A stretch of 64,000 nucleotides of DNA from the NCBI RefSeq assembly GCF_007993795.1, contig NZ_CP042476.1:3038001-3102000 (forward strand), written 5' to 3'. This document shows positions 17,807-25,495 of the stretch, one piece after another. The position numbers and the translations under genes were made by a program. Within the stretch, counting starts at the first letter, position 1, and every line of letters begins with the position of its first letter. This DNA is from Antarcticibacterium arcticum (lineage in GTDB: Bacteria > Bacteroidota > Bacteroidia > Flavobacteriales > Flavobacteriaceae). The notes below the pieces were generated by a model. The model did no database searches. It was given only the letters and a program-made list of their open reading frames with translations, and was not told the origin of the DNA.

Positions 17807-18604
17807 ATGAAAAGATTATTTTCAACTTTGGTAATCGCTTCGATTATGTTATTTGGAGCCGCAGAAGTAAATGCGACAAATTACGTGAATGCACAGCCAG
17901 ATAATATCGTGAATTTTATTCAGGATGAAGAAGCTGCCCTCGACATGCAAGAGGAAGAATCCTTAGGTTTCCACCAGGAACTTAAAAAACGATTTATAGA
18001 AGGTGGTCCTGGATTTATGGGGATCGTTCTTTTATGTTTAATTCTTGGTCTGGCCATTGCCATTGAGAGGATTATCTTTTTAAACTTGTCTACTACAAAT
18101 ACTAAGAAACTTGCTCAGGATGTAGAAGATGCTTTAAACAGTGGTGGTATTGAGGCTGCAAAAGAAGTTTGCAGAAACACAAGAGGCCCGGTTGCATCAA
18201 TCTACTATCAGGGACTTGACCGTGCAGATGAAAGCATCGAAGCAGCAGAAAAAGCTGTAGTTGCTTACGGTGGAGTTCAAATGGGACAACTTGAGAAAAA
18301 CGTTTCATGGGTATCTTTATTTATTGCTCTTGCACCTATGCTTGGGTTCATGGGAACGGTAATAGGTATGATCCAGGCATTTGACAGGATCGAAGCTGCC
18401 GGAGATATGCAACCATCATTAGTGGCAGGGGGTATTAAAGTAGCTCTTCTTACAACTGTATTTGGTCTTATTGTTGCTATTATTCTTCAAATATTTTATA
18501 ATTATATCATCGCTAAGATCGATAGTATTGTAAATGACATGGAAGATGCTTCAATCATCTTGATTGATATGCTTGTTGACTACAAAAACAGAAGAAGAAT
18601 CTAA
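17807..18604 (+). CDS. exbB: ExbB/TolQ/MotA proton-channel family protein
   Basis: Inner-membrane proton-channel subunit that, with ExbD, energises TonB- or Tol-type work on the outer membrane. The 265-residue protein starts with a hydrophobic signal-like segment (1-24), has TM segments at about 65-88 (GIVLLCLILGLAIAIERIIFL), 165-192 (WVSLFIALAPMLGFMGTVIGM) and 205-232, with the cytoplasmic loop between the first two as expected. The motif APMLGFMGTVIGMI is the ExbB/TolQ signature. First gene of a five-gene cluster ending at 20957; the next gene starts 12 bases later. Confidence 0.9.
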   Translation: MKRLFSTLVIASIMLFGAAEVNATNYVNAQPDNIVNFIQDEEAALDMQEEESLGFHQELKKRFIEGGPGFMGIVLLCLILGLAIAIERIIFLNLSTTNTKKLAQDVEDALNSGGIEAAKEVCRNTRGPVASIYYQGLDRADESIEAAEKAVVAYGGVQMGQLEKNVSWVSLFIALAPMLGFMGTVIGMIQAFDRIEAAGDMQPSLVAGGIKVALLTTVFGLIVAIILQIFYNYIIAKIDSIVNDMEDASIILIDMLVDYKNRRRI

Positions 18605-18616
18605 GAGCTATAAACT

Positions 18617-19054
18617 ATGACAATTCATAAAATTTTAAAATATTTAGCACTCGTTATTGGTGTCATAGGTCTTATCCTTTTGGCTAGGATTATTATGGCC
18701 GGAGACGATGCTATTGAAGCTTCAGCTTCCACACAAGCTAGTGTGGTTACGCCTATGCTTTGGTTATCATATTTGGTTCTTTTAGTAGTTATTGTCCTTG
18801 TAGCTTTCTTTGTAATAAAGGGATTGTTTAGGGGGAATATTAAAAATACCCTTATCGCCGTTGGAGCTTTTGTTCTTATTGTTGTGATAGCGTATTTGGT
18901 TACAGATGGAACCCAAATGGATCTAAAAGACGGTGGCACATTATCTGCCAGTGCATCTCATTGGGTAGGTGCCGGCCTGGTAACCTTCTATATTCTTGCT
19001 GCAATTGCAGTTGGAGCTATGGTATTATCGGGAATCAGAAAACTAATAAAATAA
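18617..19054 (+). CDS. Four-helix membrane protein of the ExbB-ExbD cluster
   Basis: A 145-residue integral membrane protein with four evenly spaced hydrophobic segments (about 8-27, 46-67, 75-94 and 115-140). No motif of a known enzyme or channel is recognised. It is wedged between exbB (12 bases before) and the first exbD (3 bases after), so it very probably acts with that proton-channel complex in the inner membrane, possibly as an accessory subunit. The function itself is unknown. Confidence 0.75.
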   Translation: MTIHKILKYLALVIGVIGLILLARIIMAGDDAIEASASTQASVVTPMLWLSYLVLLVVIVLVAFFVIKGLFRGNIKNTLIAVGAFVLIVVIAYLVTDGTQMDLKDGGTLSASASHWVGAGLVTFYILAAIAVGAMVLSGIRKLIK

Positions 19055-19057
19055 ATT

Positions 19058-19666
19058 ATGGCTAGAAGATCATCACCAGAAATAAATGCGGGCTCGATGG
19101 CCGATATTGCCTTCCTGCTATTAATTTTCTTTCTGGTAACAACAACAATGGAAACTGACAGGGGGATTAGCCGTAAGTTACCCCCCATGCAGGATGAGGA
19201 TGTAGTTCCGCCTGTAATCAAGCAGAAAAACATTTTCACAGTGATCGTGAGCAGGGACAACCAGTTGCTTGTTGAAGATCAATTGATGGAGCTGAAAGAT
19301 TTGCGTCAGGCTGCTGTAGACTTCCTTGACAATGGAGGCGGTGTAGGAGAAGATGCCTGTGACTTTTGTCAGGGTGCCAAAGATCCTCAGTCTTCAGATA
19401 ATCCTGAAAAGGCGATTATTTCCCTTGTTAATGACCGTAAAACAGAATATAGAACCTATATCTCTGTGCAAAATGAACTGGTGGCTGCCTATAATGTTTT
19501 AAGGAACAGGGAAGCACAGCGTTTGTTTAATATGGAATTTACTCAAATGGAGAAAAATTACAACGATGTCAACTGGAGAGGGAACAAGGAGCAGTTAAAG
19601 GAACGAATTGAACAAATCAAGACCATGTATCCTCAGAAGTTATCTGAAGCTGAACCTAAGAATTAA
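19058..19666 (+). CDS. exbD: ExbD/TolR-family biopolymer transport protein (first copy)
   Basis: Partner of ExbB; a single N-terminal transmembrane helix (about 13-34, AGSMADIAFLLLIFFLVTTTM) contains the conserved proton-carrying Asp in ADIAF, followed by a periplasmic domain. At 202 residues it is longer than E. coli ExbD (141): an insert around residues 93-120 holds GEDACDFCQGAKDPQSSDN, a CxxC pair in an otherwise Cys-free protein, and the tail is helical and charged. Three bases after the preceding gene and 14 before the second exbD. Confidence 0.9.
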   Translation: MARRSSPEINAGSMADIAFLLLIFFLVTTTMETDRGISRKLPPMQDEDVVPPVIKQKNIFTVIVSRDNQLLVEDQLMELKDLRQAAVDFLDNGGGVGEDACDFCQGAKDPQSSDNPEKAIISLVNDRKTEYRTYISVQNELVAAYNVLRNREAQRLFNMEFTQMEKNYNDVNWRGNKEQLKERIEQIKTMYPQKLSEAEPKN

Positions 19667-19680
19667 AAACATTAAAAATT

Positions 19681-20157
19681 ATGTCTAAGTTTAAAAAGAA
19701 AAAAAGCGGAGAATTACCAGCTGTGAACACAGCTTCTTTGCCGGATATCGTTTTTATGTTGCTTTTCTTCTTTATGGTTGCTACGGTAATGCGTCAAAAC
19801 ACTTTAATGGTGCAAAATCAATTGCCGTTTGCAGATCAGGTAGAAAAACTGGATAAGAAGGATCTTGTAATGTATATTTATGCCGGGAAACCAAGTCCGC
19901 GTTATCAGCAAACCTATGGTACGGAAGCCCGTATACAGTTAAACGATAAATTTGCCAGCGTAAGTGAAGTACAACAATTTATTTATTCTGAAAGAGAATC
20001 AAAACGTGAAGAATTAATTCCATATTTAACCACTGCCTTAAAGGTAGACGTGGAGACCAATATGGGGCTTGTTTCAGATATTAAACAAGAATTAAGGAAG
20101 GCAGATGCTCTTAAGATCAATTACACAACCTTAACAGGGGAAGTAAGTAAAAATTAA
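19681..20157 (+). CDS. exbD: ExbD/TolR-family biopolymer transport protein (second copy)
   Basis: A second, shorter ExbD (158 residues) with the same plan: basic N terminus, TM helix about 17-40 (TASLPDIVFMLLFFFMVATVM) with the conserved Asp in PDIVF, and a periplasmic domain. Two different ExbD subunits beside one ExbB is a common arrangement in Bacteroidota and suggests a mixed ExbD oligomer. A terminator follows 21 bases after the stop. Confidence 0.9.
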   Translation: MSKFKKKKSGELPAVNTASLPDIVFMLLFFFMVATVMRQNTLMVQNQLPFADQVEKLDKKDLVMYIYAGKPSPRYQQTYGTEARIQLNDKFASVSEVQQFIYSERESKREELIPYLTTALKVDVETNMGLVSDIKQELRKADALKINYTTLTGEVSKN

Positions 20158-20177
20158 AATAACTTTTATTACTGTTT

Positions 20178-20222
20178 AAAAACATCCCACCGGAAAATTC
20201 TGGTTCTGGGATGTTTTTTTTT
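20178..20222 (+). terminator. Terminator after the second exbD
   Basis: AAAACATCCCA (20179-20189) pairs with TGGGATGTTTT (20207-20217), with an inner CCGGAA/TTCTGG helix and a 3-nt bulge, followed by a T run. It separates exbD from the barrel gene at 20256. Confidence 0.85.
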
Positions 20223-20255
20223 ACCTTAATCCCGGGTTGGGTAAACAATCATTCT

Positions 20256-20957
20256 ATGAAAAAACTGTGTCTTATTCTCTTTGGTTTTGTTTTATGCCTA
20301 CCTGTAATTGCACAGCAGAGAACCGCAGGTACTGCTTCTGTAATTGACAGTTTATACAGGGAAGACCAGTTTTATATAGGGCTCACCTTCCACCTGTTGC
20401 ATGATCTGCCGGAGGAGGTAACCCAAAAAGGATTTTCAGGAGGGGTACACCTTGGTTTTATAAGAGATTTCCCCATTAATAAAAGAAGGAATGTTGCAAT
20501 AGGTGTGGGTGCAGGATGGTCTATAAATACTTATGGGCAGGAACTATTCATTGGGGAAGATGATAACGAGCAAACAATTTTCAGGGATCTTAATGCGCTG
20601 GACATAGAGTATGATACCAACAGGTTTTCAACCCAGCTTGTAGAAGTTCCGTTAGAATTCAGGTGGCGTACTTCCACTCCGGAATCATACAGGTTTTGGA
20701 GGATCTATACTGGTGTAAGGCTGGGGTATATTTACCATTTCAAATCCAACTTCAGGCAGGAGGGAAATCAGGTAGTTCAAACCGATATTCCAGAGCTGGA
20801 ACGCTTTCGGTTGGGGACAACTTTCACTTTTGGATATAACACCTTTAATTTTCACCTGTACTACAATCTAACCCCATTTTTCAATAACGCCCGTCTCAAC
20901 GATACCGAATTCGGCGTTCATTCCTTTAAAGTAGGACTAATGTTCTATTTGCTATAA
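20256..20957 (+). CDS. Outer-membrane beta-barrel protein (PorT-like)
   Basis: A 233-residue outer-membrane protein: signal peptide 1-19 (MKKLCLILFGFVLCLPVIAQ), then amphipathic beta strands (FYIGLTFHLLHDLP, VAIGVGAGWSINTYG, RIYTGVRLGYIYHF, LGTTFTFGYNTFNFHLYYNL) and a C-terminal strand SFKVGLMFYLL. It belongs to the broad outer-membrane-beta-barrel group that includes PorT of type IX secretion, but I cannot say it is PorT itself. The frame is open from 20211; ATG 20256 gives the clean signal peptide. It follows the ExbBD cluster after a terminator. Confidence 0.75.
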   Translation: MKKLCLILFGFVLCLPVIAQQRTAGTASVIDSLYREDQFYIGLTFHLLHDLPEEVTQKGFSGGVHLGFIRDFPINKRRNVAIGVGAGWSINTYGQELFIGEDDNEQTIFRDLNALDIEYDTNRFSTQLVEVPLEFRWRTSTPESYRFWRIYTGVRLGYIYHFKSNFRQEGNQVVQTDIPELERFRLGTTFTFGYNTFNFHLYYNLTPFFNNARLNDTEFGVHSFKVGLMFYLL

Positions 20958-21557
20958 CCAGAAGTTAAGAACTATTATCTGTGGTAGCAGGCCCACCAGT
21001 ATTCCCAGGCTTATTTCCGGCCAGGTATGGGCTTTGAGCTGGAGTCTGGAAGTAGCCGTTAAACCCAGGGCTGCGATAAGAAAGGCGATGGTATAAATAA
21101 GGTTTATGCGGTAAAAGATGCTAAGGGCAATTACAAACATTAAAACTCCGCTTAAGCCAACCATATGAAGGCTTATCTTGAAATTTAAAAATGCCAGGAT
21201 CAATCCTGTTAAAGCCGAAAATAATATCCCCACAAAATAATAATACAAGGCCGGGTAATTATAGGCATCCAGGATCTGGTATAAATTCAGGCAAATGAGT
21301 AAAGAAAAAAAGAACAATGGCCACCTTCTTTCTTTCACATTCTGCAGAAACATATTTTCTGCCTTCCCAAGATTTTTCAGCAAGAAATAAAAAACTATTG
21401 GTATAAAGAGTGTGGTAATAGCAATTGCCAGTAATTTGGCCTTAACCAGCGGGAACGGGAAAAACCTGGGCGTGATCAAAAAATATAAAAGACTTCCAAT
21501 AAAGGTCATCCAAACGGGATGAAATATATAAGAGGCGCTTTTTATAATAGCCCGCAT
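20952..21557 (-). CDS. PAP2-like integral membrane protein, probably catalytically altered
   Basis: A 201-residue protein with six or seven hydrophobic helices. Spacing resembles type 2 phosphatidic-acid phosphatases: NVKERRWPLF could stand for motif 1 (KxxxxxxRP), HMVGLSGVLMF for motif 2 (PSGH) and SRLQLKAHTWPE for motif 3 (SRxxxxxHxxxD, here ending in Glu). Motif 2 lacks its His, so a normal PAP2 phosphatase is doubtful. Start codon abuts the rpoN stop (no gap), so it is coupled to rpoN. Its 3' end overlaps the convergent barrel gene by 6 bp. Confidence 0.65.
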   Translation of the reverse strand: MRAIIKSASYIFHPVWMTFIGSLLYFLITPRFFPFPLVKAKLLAIAITTLFIPIVFYFLLKNLGKAENMFLQNVKERRWPLFFFSLLICLNLYQILDAYNYPALYYYFVGILFSALTGLILAFLNFKISLHMVGLSGVLMFVIALSIFYRINLIYTIAFLIAALGLTATSRLQLKAHTWPEISLGILVGLLPQIIVLNFWL

Positions 21558-23021
21558 TTAAATTTCTTTACGCATTCGTGCAACGGGTATATCAAGTTGT
21601 TCCCGGTATTTGGCCACAGTTCTTCGGGCAATAGGATAGCCTTTTTCCAGCAATAATTTCGCAAGTTTCTCGTCAGTAAGTGGTTTTCGCTTATTTTCCT
21701 CTTCAATAGAGATTTCCAGTATTTTTTTGATCTCCCTTGTAGAGACGTCTTCTCCCTGGTCATTTTTCATTGATTCAGAAAAGAATTCCTTGATGAGTTT
21801 GGTCCCGTAGGGTGTGTCTACATACTTGCTGTTCGCCACCCGCGAAACCGTAGAAACATCCATTCCAATCTCGTCTGCAATATCCTTTAAGATCATGGGC
21901 CTTAAATTGCGCTCATCACCGGTTAAGAAGTATTCTTTTTGATAATTCATTATAGAGCTCATCGTGACCATTAAAGTCTGCTGACGCTGCTTAATTGCCT
22001 CAATAAACCATTTTGCCGAGTCAAGCTTCTGCTTTATGAACATTACAGCATCTTTCTGTGCCCTTGTCTTTTCCTTTGCTTCCTTGTAACCTTTCAGCAT
22101 ATTGCTGTAATCATTGGAAATATGCATTTCAGGCGCATTACGCCCATTCAGGGAGAGTTCAAGTTCCCCGTCTACGATCTTTATAGTAAAATCCGGGATC
22201 ACATGCTCCACCATACGGGTGTTGCCCGAAAATGTTCCGCCGGGTTTTGGATTCAAATGTTCTATAATATCTATAGCATCTCTTAGATCATCTTCGCTTA
22301 TATCATGTTTTGCCAGGAGTTTTGCATAATGTTTCTTGCTGAAGTGGTCAAAGGACTTTTCCAGCAGATCTATTGCCAGGGAAATATCCTTTCGTGGCTC
22401 TTTACGGTGTAGTTGTATTAAAAGACATTCCTGAAGGGATCTTGCACCCACTCCTGCAGGATCCAGGTCCTGTATATGTTTAAGGACCTTTTCTACCGTT
22501 GCTTCATCTGTATAAACATTTTGGGTAAAAGCCAGGTCATCTACAATATCCTGAATGCTACGGCGTATGTAACCGCTTTCATCAACACTTCCTATAAGAA
22601 AATCGGCAATTTCTTTTTCTGTTTCAGTTAAGCGAAAGGTGCTTAACTGCGATTTTAAATATTGGGAAAATGAAGTTCCGGAAGCGAAGGGAACTTCCCT
22701 GTCCTCATCATCTGCACTATAATTATTTGCCTGTAAACGGTAACTCGGGATCTCATCATCACTCAAATAATCATCTACATTGATTTCAGACTCCTTCTCA
22801 TCATTTCCATAGTCATCGTCTTCATACTCATTGCTCCCATAGTCCTCATCAAATTCATCATCCAGGCTTTCTTTTCCATCTTCCAGGGCCGGATTTTCCT
22901 CCAGTTCCTGCTTGATGCGCTGTTCAAAAGCCTGGGTTGGCAATTGAATGAGCTTCATCAACTGGATCTGTTGAGGGGAAAGCTTTTGCGATAATTTAAA
23001 ATTTAATTGCTGTTTTAGCAT
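21558..23021 (-). CDS. rpoN: RNA polymerase sigma-54 factor
   Basis: Alternative sigma factor that needs AAA+ activators and recognises -24/-12 promoters. The 487-residue protein has region I at the N terminus (LKQQLNFKLSQKLSPQQIQLMKLIQLP), a very acidic region II (about 48-110), the core-binding domain with repeated helices, the helix-turn-helix (ILKDIADEIGMDVSTVSRVANSKYV) and the diagnostic RpoN box ARRTVAKYRE at 465-474. Length is normal. The PAP2-like gene follows without a gap. No bEBP gene is seen in the window. Confidence 0.96.
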   Translation of the reverse strand: MLKQQLNFKLSQKLSPQQIQLMKLIQLPTQAFEQRIKQELEENPALEDGKESLDDEFDEDYGSNEYEDDDYGNDEKESEINVDDYLSDDEIPSYRLQANNYSADDEDREVPFASGTSFSQYLKSQLSTFRLTETEKEIADFLIGSVDESGYIRRSIQDIVDDLAFTQNVYTDEATVEKVLKHIQDLDPAGVGARSLQECLLIQLHRKEPRKDISLAIDLLEKSFDHFSKKHYAKLLAKHDISEDDLRDAIDIIEHLNPKPGGTFSGNTRMVEHVIPDFTIKIVDGELELSLNGRNAPEMHISNDYSNMLKGYKEAKEKTRAQKDAVMFIKQKLDSAKWFIEAIKQRQQTLMVTMSSIMNYQKEYFLTGDERNLRPMILKDIADEIGMDVSTVSRVANSKYVDTPYGTKLIKEFFSESMKNDQGEDVSTREIKKILEISIEEENKRKPLTDEKLAKLLLEKGYPIARRTVAKYREQLDIPVARMRKEI

Positions 23022-23110
23022 AAGTATCTGGGTTAATCACTCATTACAAAAATAAGCAAAAACAATGCTAATGATGCTTTGGCACTAAAAATGCTTGTGG
23101 TAAATTTTTG

Positions 23111-23971
23111 TTAAGGCATTTGAAGCGAGGCGAATTTTTTGAATTTTCCAGGAATTGGAATGCTGATATCCATTGGTTTTCCCGAAACCGGATGAAGAAA
23201 TTTAATTCCGGTTGAAGCCAGGTATAAACCTCCGTTAAAACCTTTAAACCCACCGTAATCCCTGTCTCCTACAATTGGGAACCCATTTCCCGAGAGATGT
23301 ATCCTTATTTGATGCGTACGGCCTGTTTTGGGTAAAACCTCCAGCAATGAAAACTCACCCTGGGCTTTGCTTATATACTTAATAAGGGAGATTTCACTTT
23401 TCGCATTTTTACCCTCTATCTCATTTGTATATACCGCACAGGGGGGTGCAAGCCCACTTACAAGTGCTACATAAGTTTTTTGTATCTCCTGGCATTCAAA
23501 TGCCCGGTTCAATATTATTTGGGCATTCCTGGTTTTTGCAACGAGTAATAATCCTGAAGTAGGATTGTCTAACCTGTGAACCGGCATGGGATAGGGGAGT
23601 GTGTCCGGTTCCGTGGATCTCGCAAGGTTAAAGGGAAGTGCATTTTCAATACTTCTGAAAAAATTCCCACTTGTAGAAATACCTGCAGGTTTGTTTATAA
23701 CCGCCATAAAGTCATCTTCAAAGATAACCTCCAGTTTTAAGTTGTAAACCTTTTTGGCCGGTAGTTCCGGTTGTAATAATTCAATCTTTTGATACTGCTC
23801 GATCCAATCTGAAGTTTGTGCGGGGATACCATTAAGAAGAATTTCTTTTCTTTTAATGGCCTTTTTAAGGGTGCTTTTGGTGCTTATGGAAGAAAAAATT
23901 GAAACCGCATATTCCTGCAACCGGATCCTCTCCTTAATTGCAGGAACAATATGCGTTTCAAGTATGATCAA
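23111..23971 (-). CDS. RluA-family rRNA/tRNA pseudouridine synthase
   Basis: Isomerises uridine to pseudouridine in structured RNA. The 286-residue protein has an S4-like RNA-binding region (about 15-70, STKSTLKKAIKRKEILLNG) and the RluA catalytic motif HRLDNPTSGLLLVAK with catalytic Asp135. TGRTHQIRIHLSGNGFPIVGDRDYGG is the second family motif. Target site (RluA, RluC or RluD type) cannot be assigned. It starts 3 bases after the asnS stop, in the same direction, and precedes rpoN by 89 bases. Confidence 0.92.
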   Translation of the reverse strand: MIILETHIVPAIKERIRLQEYAVSIFSSISTKSTLKKAIKRKEILLNGIPAQTSDWIEQYQKIELLQPELPAKKVYNLKLEVIFEDDFMAVINKPAGISTSGNFFRSIENALPFNLARSTEPDTLPYPMPVHRLDNPTSGLLLVAKTRNAQIILNRAFECQEIQKTYVALVSGLAPPCAVYTNEIEGKNAKSEISLIKYISKAQGEFSLLEVLPKTGRTHQIRIHLSGNGFPIVGDRDYGGFKGFNGGLYLASTGIKFLHPVSGKPMDISIPIPGKFKKFASLQMP

Positions 23972-23974
23972 ATT

Positions 23975-25417
23975 TTAAAATTCAGCATTCTGTGGTGTTC
24001 TCGGGAAAGGGATAACATCGCGAATATTTGTCATTCCGGTAACAAATTGCACCAGGCGTTCAAAGCCAAGGCCAAATCCGCTGTGCACACAGGTTCCAAA
24101 TCTCCTCGTGTCAAGGTACCACCATAGTTCCTTTTCGTCTATATCCAGAGCCCGCATTTTTTTCTGTAAAACCTCCAGGCGTTCCTCTCTTTGAGATCCA
24201 CCTACTATTTCACCAATTCCAGGAAACAGGATGTCCATTGCTCTTACCGTTTTCCCATCCTCGTTAAGCCTCATGTAGAAAGCTTTGATATTTGCAGGAT
24301 AATCAAAAAGGATCACAGGACATTTAAAATGCTTTTCTACCAGAAAGCGTTCGTGCTCACTTTGAAGATCTGCTCCCCACGCATCAATTGGATACTGGAA
24401 TTTTTTCTTCTTGTTGGGCTTGGAGTTTTTCAGGATGTCAATAGCTTCGGTATAGCTTACTCTTTTGAAATTATTCTGAGTTACAAACTGAAGTTTTTCC
24501 AGCAATCCCATTTCGCTGCGTTCTGCTTCTGGCTTGGTCTTATCTTCATTTTGAAATCTTTCGGCCAAAAAGTCAAGATCATCTTTACAATTATCCAGGG
24601 CATACTTGACCACGTATTTAATAAAATCTTCTGCCAGGTCCATATTTCCGTCAAGATCGGTAAAGGCAACCTCAGGCTCTATCATCCAAAATTCGGCAAG
24701 GTGTCTTGAAGTATTGGAATTTTCAGCTCTAAAAGTTGGCCCAAAAGTATAAACCTGTCCCAATCCCATCGCATAAGTTTCAGCTTCCAGCTGGCCGGAT
24801 ACGGTAAGATTTGTTTCCTTTCCGAAGAAATCCTTTTTAAAATCTATTTCCCCTGCTTCGTTCTTAGGGGTATTATTAATATCTAAAGCCGTGACCCTAA
24901 ACATTTCACCCGCCCCTTCAGCATCGCTCCCCGTAATTATTGGGGTGTTTACGTAATGAAAATTATTTTGCTGAAAGTAACTGTGCACGGCGAATGACAG
25001 CTTACTTCTCACGCGCATCACCGCGCCAAAAGTGTTGGTGCGTATCCTTAAATGAGCCTGCTCTCTTAATTTTTCAAGGGTATGTCTTTTGGGGGAGAGG
25101 ATGGTCAATTTTACTTCTTCGGGATTAGCGTCTCCCAGGATCTCCACATTCTTCACTTCTACCTCAACGCTTTGCTGGCTTCCCAGGCTTTCCTTTAAAG
25201 TCCCGGTTATTTTTATGGCGGCCCCTACCGTTATACGTTTCAGGATGTCTTCGTTTGTCTTTTCAAAATCTATGACGCACTGAATATTATTGATGGTTGA
25301 CCCATCATTCAATGCTATAAACCTGTTACTTCGAAAGGATCTTACCCATCCTTTTACTTCTACTTCCTGTAGGAACTGATTGCTTTTTAATAATTCAGCA
25401 ATTTTAGCTTTTATCAT
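23975..25417 (-). CDS. asnS: Asparagine-tRNA ligase
   Basis: Class II aminoacyl-tRNA synthetase that charges tRNA-Asn directly. The 480-residue protein has the N-terminal OB fold (VEVKGWVRSFRSNRFIALNDGS), class II motif 2 (FGPTFRAENSNTSRHLAEFWMIEPE) and motif 3 (GFGLGFERLVQFVTGMTNIRDVIPFPRTP). Asn-specific features such as the long insertion between motifs 2 and 3 fit AsnRS rather than AspRS, whose gene is at 1-549. First gene of an asnS-rluA-rpoN-PAP2-like run. Confidence 0.96.
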   Translation of the reverse strand: MIKAKIAELLKSNQFLQEVEVKGWVRSFRSNRFIALNDGSTINNIQCVIDFEKTNEDILKRITVGAAIKITGTLKESLGSQQSVEVEVKNVEILGDANPEEVKLTILSPKRHTLEKLREQAHLRIRTNTFGAVMRVRSKLSFAVHSYFQQNNFHYVNTPIITGSDAEGAGEMFRVTALDINNTPKNEAGEIDFKKDFFGKETNLTVSGQLEAETYAMGLGQVYTFGPTFRAENSNTSRHLAEFWMIEPEVAFTDLDGNMDLAEDFIKYVVKYALDNCKDDLDFLAERFQNEDKTKPEAERSEMGLLEKLQFVTQNNFKRVSYTEAIDILKNSKPNKKKKFQYPIDAWGADLQSEHERFLVEKHFKCPVILFDYPANIKAFYMRLNEDGKTVRAMDILFPGIGEIVGGSQREERLEVLQKKMRALDIDEKELWWYLDTRRFGTCVHSGFGLGFERLVQFVTGMTNIRDVIPFPRTPQNAEF

Positions 25418-25495
25418 GTTGGTTAGATTTTTGAAAAATCAAAGATAAATCTTCCGTGCCTGCTTACCAAGCAACTTATTTTTGATTTCAGCTTA

